DNA from: Diphasiastrum complanatum
Taxonomy: Eukaryota; Streptophyta; Lycopodiopsida; Lycopodiales; Lycopodiaceae
DNA length: 64,000 bases
Direction: 5' to 3'
Assembly: GCA_029204225.1 (NCBI GenBank)
Contig: CM055095.1
Location: 37,598,597-37,662,596, forward strand
Positions 44,537-55,320 of the stretch are shown here, in pieces. How positions within the stretch are numbered: position 1 is the stretch's first letter; each line of letters starts with the position of its first letter. The notes beneath the pieces are model-generated. The model was not told where the DNA came from and made no database searches. It saw only the letters and a program-made list of their open reading frames with translations. The position numbers and the translations under genes were made by a program.

Positions 44537-46375
44537 TTAGGAGTTAATATGCATGAGAGTACCATGTTCAGCCATGTAGTCAGACATCTCATTAGAGATG
44601 TATTGGCCACCATCATCAGTTCCAAGTGCTTTCACTTTCCTAGATGCTTGTGTCTCAACCATGGTCCTAGACCTCTTGAAGCATTCAAAGGCTTCAGATT
44701 TGTGCTTAATGAACATAATTGTAGACCATCTAGAGTAATTATCTATGAAAGTGATAAAATAGATTGCATCTCCTATGACGGGGTTGGCATTGGACCACAA
44801 AGATTGCTATGTACAAGATCTAATACATGCTTTGTTCTGATGGAATGTGATTTTGGAAACTTGCTTCTAGAGTGCTTCCCATAGATGCATGATTTACAAA
44901 AGAAATATTTCCTATCTAATGAAGACAAGAGATTCAAACCATCAACTAAATTATTACAACGCATATAAGAAAGTGATCTTGTATTCACGTGTCCAAATCT
45001 ACTATGCCACAAAACAGCACTGTCAATTACATTTTCATTAGAAATACTAGCTAATGCAACTGAATTAAAAAGTATGTAAAGATTTCCGACTGTAGTGCAT
45101 GTAGTCAAAATAGTATCTTCCTCGAGTATTGTACACTACTCAGATGAGAAAGTAGCAGTGTAGCCCTCATCAGTTATCTTAGAGACTGATAACAAATTCT
45201 TTGTTAACTGACAAATGTGAAGGACGTTAGGAACACAATTGGACAGATCGTTGTTGAAGATGATCTTCACTGCTCCTTTGTCTTCCACGCGTATGGTGCT
45301 AGAATCTCCGAGGTAGATAAATTGGTCTCTATTGTAAGCTGTGTACTCTGTAAACCATTCTTTGCGAGAGGTCATGTGTTGGGTAGCGCCGCTGTCCAAG
45401 TACCAGCTATCACAGTCTTCACTGCTGTTGTAAGCCATTAACAAGTGTGTATCTAACTCTTTGGATTCCGCCATGTTGGAGTCTGGCTGTTGTTGTTGTT
45501 GTTGCTTCTTTGTCTCGTTGTAGATCCTGATGCGACACTCCTTGATGTCATGATTAGCTCTTTTGCAATATCTGCTGAAAAGCTTCTTGCGCAATCCACC
45601 ATGCTCACCTTGAGTGTGAGGCTTCTGTTGTTGCTGCTGCACTTGATTATTGCCCTTGGAATAGTCTTTCTTCTTGGTTTATAGAGCCATGGATTTGTCT
45701 TTGATGGACAGGCTGCTAGTCTTTCTCCGCATTTCTTCTTGAAGAAGATGACCAATCACCTTTTGAAGGGTGAGGTTGGGCTGTGTGGAGATCATCACCA
45801 CAAAGTGCTCATAGGACTTTGGAAGAGAAGAAAGCAAGGTCATAATGGCATCATCATCTTGAATAGAACATCCTATAGCTGATAACTGATCTAGCAGGGA
45901 CTTGAAGCTGTTGATGTGAGAAGTGATGGCAGTAGAATCAGACATGCTAAGAGTAAAGAACTTTCTTCTAAGATGTAATCTCGTGGTCACATCGTGAGTC
46001 TCATAAAGACTTGATAACAAGTCCAGTGCTTCCTTAGAGGTTTTGCACGTGGTAATGTGAGATATTTGGGAGTCGGCCAGATTGAGTGTGATACATGCTA
46101 GGGCCCTCTGGTCTTTGATCCTCCAGGCCTTTGCTTGATCACCATCTTCTAGTTTCAGGTCTGCACCTTCTACTACATCCCAAAGATCTCTATCTATCAA
46201 CATCATTCTAAGTTTTAACTTTGAAATGTAGAAGCTAGAACCATTGAACTTGTCAATGATTCTTACTTCACTGAGTGATGAAGATGAAGAGCTACCTATA
46301 TGAGACATGATAACAGTATACAAATAGAACAAACTTAATCTCTTGGTTTATTTGAGCTATGCTCTGATACCAATC
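44537..46375 (-). mobile_element. Copia relic (Gag, protease, integrase), 3' half missing
   Basis: PBS at 46372-46361 (TGGTATCAGAGC on the minus strand). Gag is at 46332-45679 (FNGSSFYISKLKLRMMLIDR, LWDVVEGADLK, TLNLADSQISHI). A degenerate zinc knuckle (RYCKRANHDIKEC), a Gln run (QQQQQQ) and protease (WYLDSGATQHMTSRKEWF) lie at 45642-45136. GAG-pre-integrase and part of the integrase are at 45108-44537 (LWHSRFGHVNTRSLSYM, CKSCIYGKHSRSKF, FITFIDNYSRWSTIMFI, ALGTDDGGQYISNEM). RT, RNase H and the 3' LTR are lost. Frameshifts separate Gag, PR and IN. Confidence 0.9.
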
Positions 46376-47113
46376 TGATGGGGCAAGGGAGATAGAAAAA
46401 CATGAATGAAGAAGAGAGCAGGAATATTGCGGAACAGCTCTCCCGTTCTAATCAGCTGCTAAATGCAAAAATGATCTAATGAACAACTTATGCTAAATGT
46501 AATCACAACATTAAGTGTTTTAATTGCCCAACAAGATCTTAAAAAATTAATTCATACTCTGAAACAAGAGTACAGTCCACCGAAGAGATTAGAGATGGTT
46601 TGTATGTGGTACTACTGAAATCAAATTTAACGTGAAGTATAGTTCTAAAATAAATGGAAGAGCAGTATGATAACGCGAGTTCCTCAGGCGTCAAAGACAG
46701 CCATCGTCTGGTCAGAAACTGAGGAGTCGTAGACGTCCGTGTTCTGATCAGAGTGAGTAAACAAGCGCAATCAAACAACAATGAAAGTGCATTCAATCAC
46801 AACAAGCATTCATCTACATTGTACACAGATAAAAGCAAGTTGTTGCTATATTACACTAAAGCACAATACAAAATAACAATTACAACAAAAAATGACGGCG
46901 TAATTGAGATGCTCAAATAATGTGTCTCATGGACGGAGCAACCACTAATCTGTGCTCGGACGATCTATTTATAGATTTCACATTCAATGCTTGTCACACC
47001 TAATTAGGTAAGCCGTTGTACTTGGAAGTATATGGCTTTTGTGACAACTGTACATAGTGTATACGGTCAATAGTTTAGCATCGTTGACGCGAACAAGGAC
47101 GTCGCTAATTCTC

Positions 47114-47335
47114 TCACTTCACGTTTTATGTGAAGTGATTTTCTCTCACTTCGCAAATTTTGGAAAGTGACTGAGAATGTTCCTTGTTCAAAATAGACGA
47201 CCTTCGGCATTTTTTCTCTCTTCAGGATTTTGCGAAAAAACCGAAGGTGCCCTTGAAACAGTTTAACCTATGAAAATAGACGACCTTCGGGAATTTTCTC
47301 TCTCTTCGCCGAGAAAATGCGAAAAAGCCGAAGGT
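47114..47335. repeat. Row of stem-loops
   Basis: Three inverted repeats in a row: TCACTTCAC/GTGAAGTGA (47114-47122, 47130-47138), ACCTTCGG/CCGAAGGT (47200-47207, 47241-47248) and again ACCTTCGG/CCGAAGGT (47283-47290, 47328-47335). The last has an inner stem ATTTTCTC/GAGAAAAT (47293-47300, 47311-47318). The last two are copies of one another, 83-87 bp apart. Confidence 0.7.
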
Positions 47336-47431
47336 GTTAAAGACAATTAAACTTTTGAGCTACACAAGTTAAACTTTTGAACTATGAAAGTGTCACATTT
47401 CGGGAAAAAAAAAGTCGAAGTTGTTGAAAAC

Positions 47432-47527
47432 ATAGTTCATTTCTGCAGACTGTCACGACACTTAGTGTATTTCTGCAAACTGTCGCGAGCCTTAGTGTAT
47501 TTCTGCAGACTGTTGAAAAAGTAATGT
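47432..47527. repeat. 30-bp tandem repeat, three units
   Basis: TTCTGCAGAC or TTCTGCAAAC recurs at 47441, 47471 and 47501 inside a unit with tgtc-cga and cttagtgtat. The period is exactly 30 bp. Confidence 0.8.
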
Positions 47528-48317
47528 AGATCTGCATACTTGTTCTAAATGCTAGTTCTTGGAAGTCCTTGAAGATGGCCAAGTCTTCAATCACTTCAAG
47601 TAATTGAACTTAACATCTGAACTTCAAATTATGACAATATTGGTTACCCTTTGCTGGAGATCAGCCAGAAGCCCGTTGTAGACGTTCTTAAAATAATTTG
47701 GTTGTTTAAGTTTGTGATTCCTGTAGGTATCAGATGAATAGACGTAGAACCAAAGTTGGTTTCACCTGATCCTAGATCAATGATCAATAAACGTGTAGGA
47801 AGAATCATGAAATAGAAATTAGTCATTCACTAAGGAGAAGACTGTGGGCTTAATTTTCAACACTATTAATAAGTATTTTATCATTGTTATTCATCACAAC
47901 ATTTGAGAGGACCCAAAACTCTAATTGAGACATATGGAGTAATGCATGTACGTGTGACGAATATAGGCGGAAGGACTGCATGAAGAGATGTGACATATTT
48001 ATAGTTGGATTGCATGGGTTCATGCACATGAATCTACTCTCTATATATTGGGGTAGTGATTTTCTCGTCAACTTTGGTTCAGGTTACCAGTTGCTCTTTT
48101 CTCCTCTACCATTCACATGGCATGGCTTGGGGGCTAGATCCAAGATTGATCTAGGATTGGTTGGGAGGTTTTGCTCCTACATGTCTCATCTTAGGGGTTT
48201 TCCCTAGTGATTTTTACAGTTTCAAGGTTGGAGTGTTTGGTTCCTCTCAAGGTTACCAGAGGCACGACCAATAATCTTGAACACTGGAGGGCAGGTCCAC
48301 CATATTAGGACTATTCC

Positions 48318-49849
48318 GTGTCCTTACTTGAACATGGCCATAACAATTGCATAGCAAATGGATTTAAATATGGAAGATTGTTTAAGTTGGATGCTAATGT
48401 TGCTATTAAGAGTGTGAACATGGCAAAGGAGGAGATCACTCAAGTGGAGAACTTGTCAAAGTGTGATCTTGCTAGGATTGAGGAGGAGCATCAAAGAGAA
48501 GAATATTTTGAGGATCAACCTCAAAACCTGAGAGCTCCAAGAAGGTCCTTAAGGACAAAGGCCAAGACATCAAAGTTCATGAAATCTCGTCATTCAAGTG
48601 TGCAATTTGCTAGGATGAGAAAAAATAGAGATGCTACTATGCTTGAATTTTTTTATAGATGGTGTAGAAGACTTGAAGTGACTTATTTCTTATCTTCAAC
48701 ATTCATGATGTTTAGTACATTATGTAAATATGACAAGACAATGAACTTGAATGTCTACATTTGTTGTTGATAAAGCAATTTCATTGGATAACTATTTTTG
48801 TAATAGTTTGAAAAATGGTGTCATATAAGTCAAAACACCATTTAATGTAATGTACTTGAAATTCTTTGAGTCCACATGCTTTGTGCATGATCATTTCAAT
48901 GTAAGGACCAAAGATTGTCCTACTTCAATGAAAGAAATAATTATAGTTTTTTGCTCTTCAAGTAGATATTGTAGAATCTACATTTTTTCCACCAAAGAAG
49001 TTGGTGGAAATATGATCTTTTATCAGTGGAAGACTTGCAAAATTGAAGGATCACTTTTGGATAAATACCTTATTCAACTTATTTATGGAGAGGAGCCGAG
49101 TCAAGTGCAAGGAAAAATTGAAAGACCGAGAACTCGAAGGAGACCTTCAAAGTCCAAGATGGAGGCGTCAAGGCTCAAGTTAATTGGCAAAGGAAGGAAA
49201 TGTGAGGAGAGTGACATTTCTAATGCATTCATCAATCCGTTTGATGTTACTTTATGTGTGAAAAGTTTCTTGAAGGCAATGGATTGGCATAATCATAAAG
49301 AGATAATCAAGATCATGAAGGTAGTACCAAGATCTTGGCATACTCAACTCAAATTCCTCGTTTCTTCTCTTAAATCCATTTTGAGAGAGCATGATCCAAT
49401 ACATATCCTTATTTTTCATGATGGACCATTATTCATGCTTGCATTATATGTAAATAATCTCCTCTTTCATGAAGATGATGCAAGAAGTTTTGGCAATTCC
49501 AAGCTAGAATTGGGTAGGGAGCAACCCTACCTAACATTCAATTTTGGACATTGAAGCAGCTTAAGCTCCACTTTTCTTTCTGGATTTTATTGATTTTAGC
49601 ATGATACTTCATTCCTAAGAATATTTCACATGGAACTATGCATGTATGAATACACATCTATGGAACATCTTGTAAGGGATCCTTTAAGAGGTGGTGAAAG
49701 ATCCTTCATGGACATCATTTCTATAGGAGTCTCATAGGTTCCTTAATTGTAGCTGGAATTTTTCTAGAAGTATTCATTCACCAAGCTAAGATCAGCTCTT
49801 GGAGTTGTAGATAGATGTACCATACTTTTATCAAGCTAAATTTGAGGAG
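48318..49849 (+). pseudogene. Decayed copia element fragment with 3' polypurine tract
   Basis: The plus strand opens with NNCIANGFKYGRLFKLDANV and SVNMAKEEITQVE, nearly the same as the GAG-pre-integrase of the element at 37407-43566. It then jumps (internal deletion) to an IN-RT linker-like stretch (LRAPRRSLRTKAK). A second frame (48850-49554) has FESTCFVHDHFNVRTKD and FMLALYVNNLLFHEDDA, a ruined RT motif (YVNN for YVDD). At 49780-49849 the copia tail (gctcttggagttgtagatag) leads to a polypurine tract and an LTR start at 49850. Confidence 0.75.
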
Positions 49850-50100
49850 TGTGAGAATTTGCAAATATTTAGCTTGATAAACACATAGTTTACTATACAT
49901 ATTGTAATTCACACATATGAGAGCATGTTCCCACGCACGAGGATAGGCTATTGGAGTTTTGAGCTCCTGCAGTTTAGAGTTTCCCAACTACTTGTTGTAC
50001 AGTGTATAGTTGTCTGTAACAAATGCTACCACATTAATTCCCTATTGCTTTATGATAAGACCAAAGTGATTAAAAATATCATGGCATGCTTTGTTGTACA
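49850..50100 (+). repeat. Start of the 3' LTR of the decayed copia fragment
   Basis: TGTGAGAATTTG follows the polypurine tract TTTGAGGAG at 49841-49849, as in the related element at 38243. The outer end cannot be defined; 50100 is an arbitrary limit. Confidence 0.5.
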
Positions 50101-51519
50101 AGTGTTTGCTCAAAGTTGAAAAAGCATCCAGTCATTAGGAAAAAAATAAATGTTGCAAGAAAAAGTGATTTCCTAAAAAGGCATGTGCTCAAACTCACAA
50201 AGGCAAGGCACGTCAACCTTTAGCACATCTTTGTGAAAGCTTAATGCTTCAAAATCTGCAAAAAACTTGGAAAAACATATTTAAACAAGGTGATTTGAAA
50301 AATATTGAGCATCTTTTGTCGTGCATTGTGGATAGAAAAACAAAATTCTTGCATTTTTAAAGTATACAATAAAAGGCGTTATGCAACCTAAATTCATCTA
50401 GAAGAGAGACAACTTACCATGCTATCATGACAAATTAGTTAAATATGAAAAACACATTTACAAAGTGAGATTACAAGGAAATTTATCTACAAAGTGAGAT
50501 CACAAGGAATATTCATAGCTTTGTGGCTGTCCTACACTTTATTTTTGGGATATTACACATGTTGATCAAGAAGCAATAGAAAGCTTATGCGTGCTGGACT
50601 AATTAGCCATGTAAGCAGTTCGTGTCATCCATTGCACAAAGCTGGAATAGTTGATATAACCTGCCTGAACAAGCATCTACTTTTTGGAAGGCTGTAACTT
50701 ACACCACCCCACCCCATCCCACCCACATCACAAGTTTTTTTTTTGCCCAAAAGAATGCATTTATTTGTGAGCATCTTCAAAGAGCTTTCTTGCTTAAAAA
50801 AGTAGTCAATATCCTGGAAATAGCTTTTAGTGGATACGTCACGTCTACTATAGATCAGTGTATGATAAGCATTAGCAATTAATTATGTTGAATGAGGAAT
50901 TGCTGATAAATCTTCGGCTGATGAGCATGACGCTGCATGATCATTTAATTATTTGAATTAGATTTGCTGTTGTATGGCACTGATCTGAGGTGAGTAGCTG
51001 GGCTTTGTCTGGAATTGAAAAAGAAGAGGTTGAACTTGCCTTGTTGCTTGCTCAATCTGGAGAGAGGTGCAGCTTCACTTTTGACTGCAAATTTATGATG
51101 ATATCAACTGTGGGTTTGGGTTCCATGTGTGGGGAATTCGTTGCTGGTGTCTGCTATTGATCGCAGTTCATAAGGCCGCTGACTGTAGGTGGCACTGATC
51201 TGAGGTGAGTAGCTGGGCTTTGTGTGGAATTGAAAAAGAAAAGGCTGAACTTGCCTTGTTGCTTGCTCAATCGGGAGGGCTGCAGCATCACTTTTGACTG
51301 TAAGTTTATGATGTTATCAACTGTGGATTTGGGTTCCATGTGTGGGAAATTCGTTGCTGGTGTCTGCTATTGATCGCAGTTCATATTGCTGACTGTAATT
51401 GATGACTGTAGCTGATTACTGACTATTCAGCTGCACGCGAGCTTGATCCTGATCTGTTGTTGCTCAAAAAAAATTCCTACATCATTTCTTGTCTGTGGAT
51501 TTGAGAAGCCGATCTGAAA
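50101..51519. other. Upstream region of the sHSP gene
   Basis: No coding sequence. It includes a 215-bp-period tandem duplication at 50976-51385. I looked for nGAAnnTTCnnGAAn heat-shock elements and found no convincing one in the last 500 bp, only weak partial matches (for example near 50790). A CACCCC-rich run is at about 50703-50726. Confidence 0.45.
50976..51385. repeat. Tandem duplication just upstream of the sHSP gene
   Basis: Copy 1 is 50976-51172 and copy 2 is 51191-51385. Both start ggcactgatctgaggtgagt and end gctattgatcgcagttcata, and differ at a limited number of sites. The second copy ends 134 bp before the sHSP start codon, so it lies in the promoter or leader. Confidence 0.92.
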
Positions 51520-52679
51520 ATGGATCTAGCTGCGTTGGGCCGAGATCCCTTACTTTCAAGTGTTCACCAGCTGCTCTACAAACCTGATGAGCATGACAAG
51601 AGTGTGAAGATCACTACACCAGCAGGTTCGTATGCCCGGGATAAAATTGCAGTGTCAAGAACCGCGGTGGATGTGAAAGATCTGCCTAAAGCATATATTT
51701 TCTTGGCGGATATGCCAGGGGTGAAAGCTTCTGACACCAAAGTATGTATGCTTCTTTTGTATTTTCGATTTGTAGTGCTATACTTTCTCCCGAGCTGAAA
51801 TATGCGCTCTTCTTCAGCAGATGCTAGGTAGCGCTGTCTTCAACTAGCTGGCCATCAGTATTCAGGCGACATCTGCTAGCATCTACATCTACGCCTAAAA
51901 CGTAGACTATTCCTTGTCGAGGCGAACTTTACGTTTTGATTAACAGAAATCAGGTCAATTGCAATCTCCTGTAGATCATAACCGATCCTATCAAACTCAT
52001 CATCTTGCAACCTTGGAGTTAAAAGCAGCTTATGAATATAATATTTTGCTACTTGCTCTGGCCTTTTCCCCCCGATTATCTCCAATCCGTTTGCTGGCTT
52101 ATGTTGGGCGGAAATGAGTACTGAATATAGTGCTATTCTACTTATTGACCACTGAACTTGCTGATAGATTCCTTGACGCGCTCCAATCCGTTATTGATAT
52201 ATGCTGGATTGAATTGACCACTGAATGCTGATTATGGACCACTGAACATGCCGAAAGATTCCTTGATGTGACAATATCCTTGATGGAATCTTGGGCCTTC
52301 AGCTTTAACACCATGTTGTATTCATGTGCGCATTTATCTGGACAGTCGATTATAAACGTTGTGGAAACACTTAGCTACGTAGATAGATAGTTAACGTTGT
52401 GTTTGCGATTAACTACTGCAGGTACAGATCGAAAACGACAACGTTCTTTGTATAAGCGGGGAGAGGAAACAACAGGATCATGAAAACGATACCGATCATG
52501 CGAAATATTTGAGGTTGGAGCGAGGTGCAGGCAAATTCCTACGCAAATTCACTCTTCCTGCTAACGCCAAACTGGAGGGCATCTCTGCAACATTCACAGA
52601 TGGTGTCCTCACTGTCGTAATACCCAAGATTCCTCCTCCCGAACCCAAAACCATCAACGTAGTAAACATCGCTGCTTAA
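51520..52679 (+). CDS. Cytosolic class II small heat-shock protein (HSP20), two exons
   Basis: Exon 1 is 51520-51741 (74 codons) and exon 2 is 52422-52679 (85 codons plus TAA), joined by a 680-bp intron with a GTATGT donor and CTGCAG acceptor, phase 0. The product is 159 residues, near the usual class II size. Class II signs are the N-terminus [16 protein letters not shown], the alpha-crystallin domain from about residue 44 ([74 protein letters not shown]) and the tail [11 protein letters not shown]. It has no transit or signal peptide, so it is cytosolic or nuclear. Such proteins form oligomers that hold unfolding proteins during heat. The ATG has a good plant context (AAAATGG). The intron falls inside the alpha-crystallin domain, just after SDTK. 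The gene appears intact. Confidence 0.95.
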
Positions 52680-53776
52680 TTATCACTATAATGGACTGAC
52701 TACTAATCATGACTACAAACTTTCATGATCTATCGGATATATTGTAATCTGCAGTGCAAAGCAGCATTTATAATAGTCTGGATCAAGTAGCATCATGCGA
52801 GATTAATGGTCTTCTTTCATCATTTGAGGGAATCGATGTAGTAAAAAGAAGAGGTCAAGTTAAAGGAAACTTAGTAGTGGATAGAGGATATTGTGTTGAT
52901 CTGATCTGATATGCACAAACAGTGAATTCAACATTTGATGTTTCAGTATTAGAAGCTGCTGTTAGAAGGAAAATACTTTTACAGAAGACTGATTAATATA
53001 TAAAATTTTCTGTTTGTGGCATCGATGCAAGTAAGCCACCACCAGTAGTACTGATGGTCCTTCTATTTCTGATCTGTTAAAATTAAAACCAGAGTTCCCT
53101 CTTTTCTTAGCATCTTAGGTTTGCACGATAGCGATAAGCTATGGTGATGATTTGCTAAAAGCTGACTTATGTATCTCTTGCCACATGAGTTTGAGCACAA
53201 AAATGCTTTTCTTTCTTTCTTATACAATAGCATTCACTGTATTCATTTTTTCTAATTTTTGAATAGAACTTTAGTGCTTCTTTAAGTTTGAGCATACATG
53301 TGTACCACAAAGCTTCCCATGATCTTTGACATAACTTTGTTTTCTTTTGCAACAATATTGCTTTGCATTAGCATCATGCACAATTGTAGGCCAAGGCAAT
53401 TCTGAGCCCAGATGTCCCTTTTTGACCACACATACACCAGGATTAAAGCTTGGGTTTGTATCCATTGCCACATGTGACACTCTTATCCATATCGGATATG
53501 GTCGGGGATTTTCTTTTCTTCAAATTCTTGAAACATGTACCCTTAGAAACTTGAGGTCATACATTTCTTGTGCTGTGAGAAGTGTTGGACTTTCTTGTTA
53601 GCTTTGTTTTAATGGCACATAAAGTGCTTAAAGTAGCCTTGCTTTTCTTAATTCTTGTGATGTTCTTGCTGAAGCTTGTCCTTCTTGTGCACAAAATGAT
53701 GAAGATTGCTAAATAGAGTCTAGCATTGTTTTCTATTCCCTTCCCTTGATTAGTATCTTTCACCCTTTACATAATA
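52680..53776. other. Downstream flank of the sHSP gene, no further gene seen
   Basis: AT-rich; the sHSP 3' untranslated region presumably lies at the start. Small minus-strand open frames at 53167-53480 overlap in different frames and show no recognisable similarity. Confidence 0.4.
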
Positions 53777-54106
53777 ATGCTCACCGTCATGTGTCAATGT
53801 TTTTATAAGAAGGGAATCTCACGGTCAAATTCAGGCAGCAGCATGGTGCAAGGTGCTGTGGATAGTTCTGAAATTTCCATGAGTGCCCCCTCGCTGCATG
53901 TTGACGTTATCAGCTCTTCACCTGATAGCAAAATCACAGAAGACAAGAATGATTCATTAGAAAGAGATCCTGAACGTCCAAGTTTGATTGCTACACACAA
54001 GCAAGTAGTAAAACACTTCATGTTTAAACGTCCTGTGGCTATCAAGAGCAAAAATTGTTTTGCAGTGGTCAAAAGGAAAAGAGATCTTTTGGACTCCTTA
54101 TTATAG
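53777..54106 (+). CDS. Hypothetical 109-residue open frame
   Basis: A plus-strand frame, Ser- and Asp-rich in the middle (SAPSLHVDVISSSPDSK, EDKNDSLERDPERP) and basic at the end (FMFKRPVAIKSKN, VVKRKRDLL). I recognise no domain. Composition is unlike the low-complexity shadow frames nearby, and the stop is followed by a purine-rich stretch (54116-54210). It could be an exon fragment of a gene or a chance frame; the first reading is only slightly favoured. Confidence 0.2.
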   Translation: MLTVMCQCFYKKGISRSNSGSSMVQGAVDSSEISMSAPSLHVDVISSSPDSKITEDKNDSLERDPERPSLIATHKQVVKHFMFKRPVAIKSKNCFAVVKRKRDLLDSLL

Positions 54107-55249
54107 CTTCAATACAGAATTGAAAGGAACAAAAGAGAAGAAGAAGAAAAAAAAAAATGGAAGGAAAAGGCTAGTAATAGAAAAGGAAACAAGAGGAAGA
54201 AGGAAAATGTATACAACTAGGTTAAACTTGCAATAGCATGGTGTTAGCTATTCCTTGACACACACACAACCCCCCCTTCCTTTCCATCTCATTTTCTATA
54301 TATCTCCCTCCTAGGTACGATGTACATGCTACAAATATACCAATGGTATCTCATCTTACTTACACCACATTTGGATTTGAGTCACAAAAAGATTGGCACT
54401 AGCATAGTTTCATTATGGGTGGAGTTTATAAGTTGGCAGTTTTTTGCTAGTTTGATTTTGAATATCATATATTGTGAACCTTTATGACAAGGATTTTATA
54501 CTAAGAAATGTTTTGCTTGATTGATTCTACATTTTGACACTAGATTATTTTTAGTGATTTTATTCTGTGTGCACGTTTGGATGTCAATGTTTCACTCAAT
54601 ATTTAAAAGAAACAATGATCTTAGCATTCAAAACAAGATAGTGGTACATAAAAAATTGTGATATGTGTTCTCTTTGTATTCTTGACTAGAAATACGCATA
54701 ATATTTACAAAACTATATATATGAAAAGTCAATAGTAATGAAATGCATTACAAAGTCATCAAAACCCCAATAACAATTTTGGCTCCCACAAAGTAAACAA
54801 GACAAGTATATGGTGACATCGAACACATTCAATCTAGAGCATGCTAAATGCTACTTATGACTTGCATCTTATCTTTGTGTGTTAAATCATTGCTCAAGTA
54901 TGCCCTTCTTGACAATTGTGTTTTAAGAAGATTTATATCCTTCTAATTCTTGGCAATGTCTTTCTTCATTCTTCAAATGTCTTTTCATGTATGTGGTGCA
55001 TTTGACACAAGCACAATCATCATTCTTCTTAACCACAACACCATATGTGAAGTGAAGGCCCAAATTCTTTGAGAAGGGTAGAGATTGGGCCTTTAGATAA
55101 TTCAAAGGGAATAATGATATAGTGGCTTCGTTCTTTGTTTGGATTTGCTTGTTTATCATCCATTACAAAGAAAATTCTAATACATTTTTTTTTTATAAAC
55201 CGTGTGACAAATCTTCAGCATCTCGTATTACCTATGAATAGAATTGCAT
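54107..55249. other. Interval with a purine-rich tract, no gene
   Basis: About 95 bp (54116-54210) are almost all A and G. The remainder is AT-rich with no recognisable reading frame. Confidence 0.4.
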
Positions 55250-55320
55250 GGATCCTCTATTCATAGAATTGCTATTGATAACTCTACACATGCATACACT
55301 ATCCCAAACCTTGTACTAAC
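55250..55320. repeat. 71-bp direct repeat, copy 1
   Basis: Begins ggatcctctattcatagaat and matches 58740-58810 with three differences. Same orientation, 3,490 bp apart, on either side of the gypsy relic. Confidence 0.9.

Larger units (their letters stand above)
46376..48317. other. 5' LTR start of the copia relic, then stem-loop-rich non-coding DNA
   Basis: The LTR of the relic begins at about 46376 (TGATGGGG) next to the PBS. Its outer end is not located because the partner LTR is absent. From 47110 to 47530 lie several stem-loops and a 30-bp tandem repeat. No coding sequence is supported. Confidence 0.45.

Noticed and set aside
50985-51519. Heat-shock elements upstream of the sHSP gene
   Set aside because: Only isolated GAA or TTC triplets were seen; no run of three correctly spaced units could be found by eye.
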